10,439 nucleotides of DNA from Methanobacteriota archaeon (GTDB lineage Archaea > Thermoplasmatota > Poseidoniia > Poseidoniales > Poseidoniaceae), in assembly GCA_018662715.1 (NCBI GenBank), contig JABJFP010000112.1, positions 1 through 10,439 on the forward strand, written 5' to 3'. Made by a program: the position numbers and the translations under genes. Positions 6,399 to 10,439 of this stretch are shown here, one piece after another; the stretch's first letter is position 1, and each line of letters starts with the position of its first letter. Under the pieces are notes generated by a model. It saw only the letters and a list, made by a program, of their open reading frames with translations. It ran no database searches and had not been told where the DNA came from.

Positions 6399-7223
6399 TC
6401 AAACTGCTCCGTTCAAGACATCAGTTTGCATCTTGAACAGTGTCTCCATTCCACCATCAGCCTGAGCCAATAGGGCGCTCAGTTCATCAGCAGAGAAGGT
6501 AGATTCTTCTCCAGTACCTTGAATTTCGACGTATTTTCCATCGCTCGTTTTGATCACGTTCATGTCAACATCTGCATTTGAGTCCAGGATATAATCGAGG
6601 TCAAGGTAAACATCACCATCAATCAATCCTACCGAAACAGCGGCGAGGTCATGAGGTATGACGTCCATTTCGTGATTTTTCTGTTCAATGTCTGACAGTG
6701 AAGGGGCAGTCCACCCCTCTTTGCGTTGTTCAAATGTCGGCCGGAGGTCAGAAGGTAGACAATCCCCGCTCGCTATCAATCGGCGAACAGCCAAACGAAG
6801 GGCGATGTTTGCTGCAGTGATGGATGCGCAACGAGTACCGCCGTCTGCGTTTAGCACATCACAATCGATGTTCAGGGCAACGGGCCCTAGTGCTTCTAGG
6901 TCTACAGCGGCTCGGAGTGAACGAGCGATAAGGCGTTCAATTTCTTGCGTCCGACCCTTTGCTCCATTTCGCTCTCGGCGAAACCTGGAATCTGTTGAAC
7001 CTGGTAAAAGTGAGTACTCAGCATGGACCCAGCCTTTTGTTGCATCACGAGGGAACCAACGTGGGAGTTTGGATTCTTTGGTACAGCAGGCTAAGACAAC
7101 GGTGTCGCCTTGTCGGTAAAGGACTGATGCAAGGGCATTTGGAGTGAAATCCAATTGCACTTCGACATTTCGCATTTCGTCCGCTTTTCTTGAGAGTTCC
7201 AAGTTGGTCTTGAATTTGGCCAT
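6399..7223 (-). CDS. rph: Ribonuclease PH (bacterial-type phosphorolytic 3'-5' exoribonuclease)
   Basis: RNase PH removes nucleotides from tRNA 3' ends by phosphorolysis, releasing nucleoside diphosphates, and acts as a hexamer in the cytoplasm. The 274-residue protein has the family blocks: GWVHAEYSLLPGST at 64-77, GRTQEIERLIARSLRA at 90-105 (Arg91 matching the RNA/phosphate-binding arginine), DCDVLNADGGTRCASIT at 120-136 (GTR phosphate site), LDLDYILDSNADVDMNV at 207-223 with the acidic residues, and EIQGTGEESTFS at 233-243. These match bacterial Rph far better than archaeal exosome Rrp41. Two oddities are visible. The usual N-terminal RPDGR-like motif is replaced by MAKFKTNLELSRKADEMR, and about 30 extra residues (roughly 156-189) separate the two halves, making it longer than the usual 240-odd. 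The ATG is supported by GGGAG about 5 nt upstream; the next start upstream on the opposite strand is thiolase, 91 bp away. Activity is inferred from conserved residues. Confidence 0.93.
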   Translation of the reverse strand: MAKFKTNLELSRKADEMRNVEVQLDFTPNALASVLYRQGDTVVLACCTKESKLPRWFPRDATKGWVHAEYSLLPGSTDSRFRRERNGAKGRTQEIERLIARSLRAAVDLEALGPVALNIDCDVLNADGGTRCASITAANIALRLAVRRLIASGDCLPSDLRPTFEQRKEGWTAPSLSDIEQKNHEMDVIPHDLAAVSVGLIDGDVYLDLDYILDSNADVDMNVIKTSDGKYVEIQGTGEESTFSADELSALLAQADGGMETLFKMQTDVLNGAV

Positions 7224-7246
7224 GCATCTCCCAGCGGGTTCGCTTC

Positions 7247-7257
7247 ATCAAGCCTTC
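7247..7257 (-). promoter_or_regulatory. Putative BRE/TATA-like promoter element of rph
   Basis: The minus strand reads GAAGGCTTGAT, identical over 11 bases to the element upstream of tRNA-Phe. It lies about 24-34 nt upstream of the rph ATG, so a start site 26 nt downstream would give a leaderless or very short-leader mRNA. That would exclude or truncate the GGGAG ribosome site, which is a point against this placement. Confidence 0.4.
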
Positions 7258-7314
7258 TCACCTTCCAACTTGGGTGACGCGCACCTTCAAAGCGTTTCAG
7301 TGGGTGGAAGAATC

Positions 7315-8511
7315 ATGTCCCAGCCTCAAGCAGTTATTTGCGGCGTTGCTCGCACCCCTATCGGAAAATTTCTCGGTACTCTTTCGCCGTTCACTGCGGT
7401 TGAACTCGGTGTATTCTCTGTGAAGGAGTTGCTAAATCGAGTCAACATTGACGCTCAGTCCGGTGTTATTGACGAGGTCCTTTTCGGTCAAGTTCTCCAA
7501 GCAGGAGCGGGACAGAACCCTGCTCGTCAAGTCGCTCTGGGTGCTGGACTACCGGTTTCAACCCCTTGTACAACCATCAACAAAGTATGCGGTTCATCGC
7601 TCAAGGCGGCCATGATGGCTGCGAACAGTATTCGTGCGGGCGAATACAAAGCCATTGTTGCAGGGGGCATGGAGAGTATGAGTAACGCCCCACAATTGCT
7701 CATGGGCCAACGAAAAGGTGCTAAAATGGGTTCATCCACACTCATTGATTCAATGATTCATGATGGCCTCTGGGATGTTTACAATGATGTTCACATGGGT
7801 CTCACCGGGGAAACGGTTGCAAAGGAATGCAATATCAGCCGTGAAGATGCTGACCATTTCGCATTACGAAGTCAACAACGGGCTGCCAATGCTTGGGAAC
7901 AAGGTTGGTTTGACTGGGAAACTTTCTCCATAGAGGTTCCACAACGAAGAGCAGATTCAATCACCTTCAATTCTGACGAAGGAGTTCGGGGCCAAACGAC
8001 CATTGAATCTCTTGGAAAATTACGTCCGGCATTTGACCGTGAAGGCATGGTCACTGCCGGTAATGCCAGTACGCTTAATGATGGAGCAAGTGCGATCTTA
8101 GTCGCAGAAGAATCCTTTGCTCGGGAACAAGGTTGGGAAATTATTGCATACATCCGCGACTATTGCACATCCGGAGTTGAACCTGCTCGTGTCATGAGCG
8201 CCCCTATCCCCGCAGTTAAGATGCTGCTTGAACGAAATGAACTTCAGGTATTGGACGTTGATGTCTACGAACATAACGAGGCATTTGCATCTGCATCATG
8301 TGCTGTGGCTCAAGAAGTCGGAATTCCTGACGATCGCTTCAATCTTCACGGTGGAGCAGTTAGTTTAGGCCACCCGCTCGGTGCGAGTGGAACGCGTTGT
8401 CTCATCACCATGTTAGGGGTCATGCGACGCATTGAAGCGTCTTCAGGAGTCGTTACTCTTTGCCTTGGCGGGGGTAATGCTGTGGCAATGTACGTCACAC
8501 GAGATGTTTGA
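7315..8511 (+). CDS. Acetyl-CoA C-acetyltransferase (thiolase)
   Basis: Condenses two acetyl-CoA to acetoacetyl-CoA, or cleaves 3-ketoacyl-CoA in beta-oxidation; cytoplasmic. The 398-residue length is typical of the thiolase II/AtoB family. The nucleophile is Cys92 in NKVCGSSLKA, followed by AGGMESMSNAP at 116-126, NEAFA at 321-325, His353 in GGAVSLGHPLGASGTR, and the second catalytic Cys383 in CLGGGNAVAM, so the active site is intact. The start at 7315 was chosen because homology begins at once (MSQPQAVICGVARTPIGKF). The frame is open back to 7144, but that extension overlaps rph and looks nothing like a thiolase. GGTGG about 6 nt upstream may be the ribosome site. It is divergent from rph. 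It lacks the neighbours (HMG-CoA synthase, DUF35 protein) that accompany the archaeal mevalonate-pathway thiolase, and its sequence is of the bacterial/eukaryotic type, so fatty-acid oxidation is at least as likely a role. Confidence 0.93.
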   Translation: MSQPQAVICGVARTPIGKFLGTLSPFTAVELGVFSVKELLNRVNIDAQSGVIDEVLFGQVLQAGAGQNPARQVALGAGLPVSTPCTTINKVCGSSLKAAMMAANSIRAGEYKAIVAGGMESMSNAPQLLMGQRKGAKMGSSTLIDSMIHDGLWDVYNDVHMGLTGETVAKECNISREDADHFALRSQQRAANAWEQGWFDWETFSIEVPQRRADSITFNSDEGVRGQTTIESLGKLRPAFDREGMVTAGNASTLNDGASAILVAEESFAREQGWEIIAYIRDYCTSGVEPARVMSAPIPAVKMLLERNELQVLDVDVYEHNEAFASASCAVAQEVGIPDDRFNLHGGAVSLGHPLGASGTRCLITMLGVMRRIEASSGVVTLCLGGGNAVAMYVTRDV

Positions 8512-8548
8512 ATCCAAGGCCCGATTTTTCCTGCTTTGAACGGTTCAT

Positions 8549-8557
8549 GCTAAATAG
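8549..8557 (+). promoter_or_regulatory. Possible TATA element for the DEAD-box helicase gene
   Basis: GCTAAATAG is the only AT-rich box-A-like string in the 78-bp gap after thiolase. It is centred about 37 nt upstream of the chosen ATG, giving a predicted leader of about 10 nt. A T5 run at 8525-8529, 13 nt after the thiolase stop, may weakly terminate the upstream gene. Confidence 0.35.
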
Positions 8558-8589
8558 GGAGCGGCGGGGGCTTCACATTGGGTGTACCA

Positions 8590-10428
8590 ATGGGTTCCTT
8601 TCAAGACCTCGGCATAAGCGATGCACTTGCGGAAGTATTGTCTTCGCAAGGTATTAACGAGCCGTTCGAAGTTCAAGTAGAATCTATACCTCCTTCTATG
8701 GAAGGCAAAGATGTCTCATGCCGAGCGCCGACAGGGTCCGGTAAAACATTGGCTTTTGGCCTTCCTATGCTGGAAAAAGTCTCTTTTGCCGAGCCAAACC
8801 GTCCTCGCGCTCTTATTCTAACTCCAACCCGAGAGTTGGCTGAACAAATCTATGGTGTTCTCAAGCCACTTGCTCGGGTTATTGACAGAACTGTTGGGAC
8901 CATCTATGGTGGAGTTTCTTACAAGAATCAATACCGAGCCCTTGAGCGCGGATTGGACATTGTCGTAGCTTGCCCAGGGCGTCTGCTTGATTTGATGGAA
9001 CGAGGTGCAGTTGTCCTCAAGGATGTTGAAGTTGTTATCATTGACGAAGCCGACCGAATGGCTGACATGGGGTTCATGGAACCTGTCTGCGACATTCTTG
9101 ACCGATGCCTTCCCGACCGGCAAACTGTACTCTTTAGTGCAACACTTGACGACGAAGTTGGGGATTTGATCAACCGCTATCAACGGGAACCTGTTCGTCT
9201 TGAGGTTGGTGCTGAAGAAGTATCAATTACAGATATGGAGCATCATTTCTGGCTTATGCCCCATGCCAAGAAATCTCCGATTTCTGCTGAATTAATTCGT
9301 AATTGTGGACGAACAATAATCTTTTGTCGCACTCGACTCGGTGTGGAGCGTGTGAATGATGAGTTGCTTGATGACGGCCTCGGTGTTCGAGGACTGCACG
9401 GTGGCCTTTCACAACGACAACGTGACCGGGCTATGCAGGCTTTCAAGCATGGAGAATGCATGGCTCTTGTCGCTACAGACGTTGCCGCAAGAGGCTTGGA
9501 TGTTGAAGGAGTCAACTGTGTTATTCATTATGATCCTCCGGAAAATGGTAAGGCGTACAAGCATCGTAGTGGACGAACTGCTCGCGGTGGAGCAAGTGGT
9601 GTAGTCGTATCTCTTGTTCAGCGCCCTCAGAAGAAAATGTACCATCGTCTTCAGAAAAATGTTGGTGTTAACGTAGATTTTACTCCACCCGACTTTGGCT
9701 CCCTTCCTACTTTTGAAGTTGAATACATCCCTCCCGAGCCACGTTCTCGTGGACGTCGTGATGGTGGTCGCCGAGATGGTGGCCGTCGTGATGGCGGTCG
9801 TCGAGATGGCGGCGGCGGAGGCTATGGACGTCGAGATGGCGGTCGTCGAGATGGCGGCGGCGGAGGCTATGGGCGTCGAGATGGCGGTCGCAGAGACGGC
9901 GGTCGTCGAGATGGCGGTGGCGGAAATTATGGACGCCGAGATGGCGGTAGACCCGATTACAATCGCAATGAACGTAACCAACGTGACGGCGGATACCGTC
10001 GTGGCGATGACCGAGGAAATGATGGTGGCTCACAAAATGACCGCCGTGATAACAGCGGTGAACGCGAAGGTGGAAACCGTCGCAACGACAATCAGCGTGG
10101 AAATGACCGCAATGACAACCGTGGAGGCCGCCAAGGTGGTCGAGATGGTGGTGGCGGTGGCTACAACCAGCGAGGTAACGACCGAGGCGAGAATCGGGGT
10201 GGCCGAGATGGTGGCCGTCGCGGTGAGCCTCGTGAAGACAGTGGATATCACGGTCGTTCTGCTCCAAGCCGAGAAAATAATTCTCGAAGTGAAGACAGTG
10301 GGGAGAAGAAAGAGCATACGGGCAAGAAAGCACCTCCGCCCCGTCCACGTTCTGGACCCCGCCCATCAAGAGCAAACTTTTCCCGACGTAGAGGCTCTCC
10401 TCCTCGTTCATTTAAGCGAAAGAAGTGA
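8590..10428 (+). CDS. DEAD-box ATP-dependent RNA helicase with Arg/Gly/Asp-rich disordered tail
   Basis: Unwinds or remodels RNA using ATP. The 612-residue protein has a complete helicase core: Q motif (Phe4 to Gln29), motif I APTGSGKT 46-53, Ia PTRELA 79-84, Ib CPGR 128-131, II DEAD 152-155, III SAT 183-185, IV IIFCRT 243-248, V ATDVAARGLD 295-304, VI HRSGRTARGG 325-334. The core ends near residue 380. From about 385 to 612 the sequence is low-complexity: ten RRDGG units (389-453), then mixed RGG/GN/RD sequence with scattered Tyr, then a basic Pro/Arg/Lys end. Such tails bind RNA non-specifically and in other proteins promote condensates. Cold-shock, ribosome assembly or RNA decay roles (RhlE/CsdA-like) are possible but undetermined. 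The ATG at 8590 has GGTG 5 nt upstream and begins the Q-motif block directly; a TTG at 8578 would add four residues. Confidence 0.94.
   Translation: MGSFQDLGISDALAEVLSSQGINEPFEVQVESIPPSMEGKDVSCRAPTGSGKTLAFGLPMLEKVSFAEPNRPRALILTPTRELAEQIYGVLKPLARVIDRTVGTIYGGVSYKNQYRALERGLDIVVACPGRLLDLMERGAVVLKDVEVVIIDEADRMADMGFMEPVCDILDRCLPDRQTVLFSATLDDEVGDLINRYQREPVRLEVGAEEVSITDMEHHFWLMPHAKKSPISAELIRNCGRTIIFCRTRLGVERVNDELLDDGLGVRGLHGGLSQRQRDRAMQAFKHGECMALVATDVAARGLDVEGVNCVIHYDPPENGKAYKHRSGRTARGGASGVVVSLVQRPQKKMYHRLQKNVGVNVDFTPPDFGSLPTFEVEYIPPEPRSRGRRDGGRRDGGRRDGGRRDGGGGGYGRRDGGRRDGGGGGYGRRDGGRRDGGRRDGGGGNYGRRDGGRPDYNRNERNQRDGGYRRGDDRGNDGGSQNDRRDNSGEREGGNRRNDNQRGNDRNDNRGGRQGGRDGGGGGYNQRGNDRGENRGGRDGGRRGEPREDSGYHGRSAPSRENNSRSEDSGEKKEHTGKKAPPPRPRSGPRPSRANFSRRRGSPPRSFKRKK
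9754..9948 (+). repeat. In-frame tandem repeat coding RRDGG units
   Basis: Ten copies of RRDGG are encoded here. Three of the copies form the end of a longer 15-residue (45-nt) unit, RRDGGRRDGGGGGYG or its GGNYG variant, at 9784-9828, 9829-9873 and 9889-9933. Copies differ mainly at third codon positions (cgt/cgc/aga, gat/gac, ggt/ggc), so the protein repeat is kept while the DNA has drifted. Expansion by slippage or unequal recombination is likely. Confidence 0.9.
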
Positions 10429-10439
10429 TGGTTCATCAA

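Noticed and set aside
6688..7119. Plus-strand open frame of 143 residues inside rph
   Set aside because: The Arg/Ser-rich translation is typical of an antisense shadow; the RNase PH motifs on the minus strand are unambiguous.
7144..7314. A 57-residue N-terminal extension of the thiolase
   Set aside because: It overlaps the rph coding region on the other strand, shows no thiolase similarity, and the family start matches the ATG at 7315.
9754..9948. Regularly spaced repeats suggestive of a CRISPR array
   Set aside because: They are contiguous, in frame and without unique spacers; they encode the RRDGG protein repeat.
9409..9981. Second minus-strand frame of 190 residues with Ala/Ser/Thr/Ile repeats
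   Set aside because: Same cause: a mirror of the helicase repeat in another frame. The repeats are explained fully by the plus-strand protein.
9707..10411. Long minus-strand open frame of 234 residues, rich in His, Arg and Asp, opposite the helicase tail
   Set aside because: It is the complement of the RRDGG repeat; codons such as GAT/GGC/CGT give stop-free antisense frames. No ribosome site or recognisable domain.

Overview
The window looks like chromosome from a mesophilic archaeon, most plausibly a marine group II / Poseidoniales-type Euryarchaeote (Thermoplasmatota). The best single clue is the tRNA-Phe(GAA) on the minus strand. It has G at position 37, just 3' of the anticodon, as archaeal and eukaryotic tRNA-Phe do, whereas bacterial tRNA-Phe almost always has A37. 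Start-proximal TATA-like elements fit this. GC content is moderate (near 50% by eye), coding density is high, and no stretch over 300 bases lacks a gene. The lineage assignment is inference. Several proteins (MogA, RNase PH, thiolase, dihydroorotase) resemble bacterial rather than classical archaeal versions, so a mosaic, transfer-rich genome is likely.

Layout. A plus-strand M32 metallocarboxypeptidase enters from the left edge (1-1497), missing only its first codons. Its stop codon abuts the stop of a convergent minus-strand block. Read in its own direction (right to left), that block is: RNase PH (7223-6399), an oligo-T tract, tRNA-Phe (6312-6237), a small two-helix membrane protein (6211-5795), a 708-residue multi-domain membrane protein (5685-3559), MogA (3549-2965) and dihydroorotase (2907-1498). 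Two plus-strand genes diverge from RNase PH: an acetyl-CoA acetyltransferase (7315-8511) and a DEAD-box RNA helicase with a long Arg/Gly/Asp-rich disordered tail (8590-10428).

How the genes fit together. Much of the window is housekeeping or central metabolism: pyrimidine synthesis (dihydroorotase), molybdenum cofactor synthesis (MogA), peptide degradation (M32 carboxypeptidase), and acyl-CoA or acetoacetyl-CoA metabolism (thiolase). There is also an RNA theme: RNase PH, a tRNA 3'-end exonuclease in bacteria, lies directly upstream of a tRNA gene, and an RNA helicase lies nearby. The large membrane protein and MogA are 9 bp apart and probably co-translated. No mobile element, CRISPR array or prophage was seen.

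The points most worth a second look are the bacterial-type RNase PH with an insertion in an archaeal setting, the RRDGG-repeat tail of the helicase, the unusual two-cysteine composite membrane protein, and an 11-bp promoter-like element shared by the RNase PH gene and the tRNA gene.
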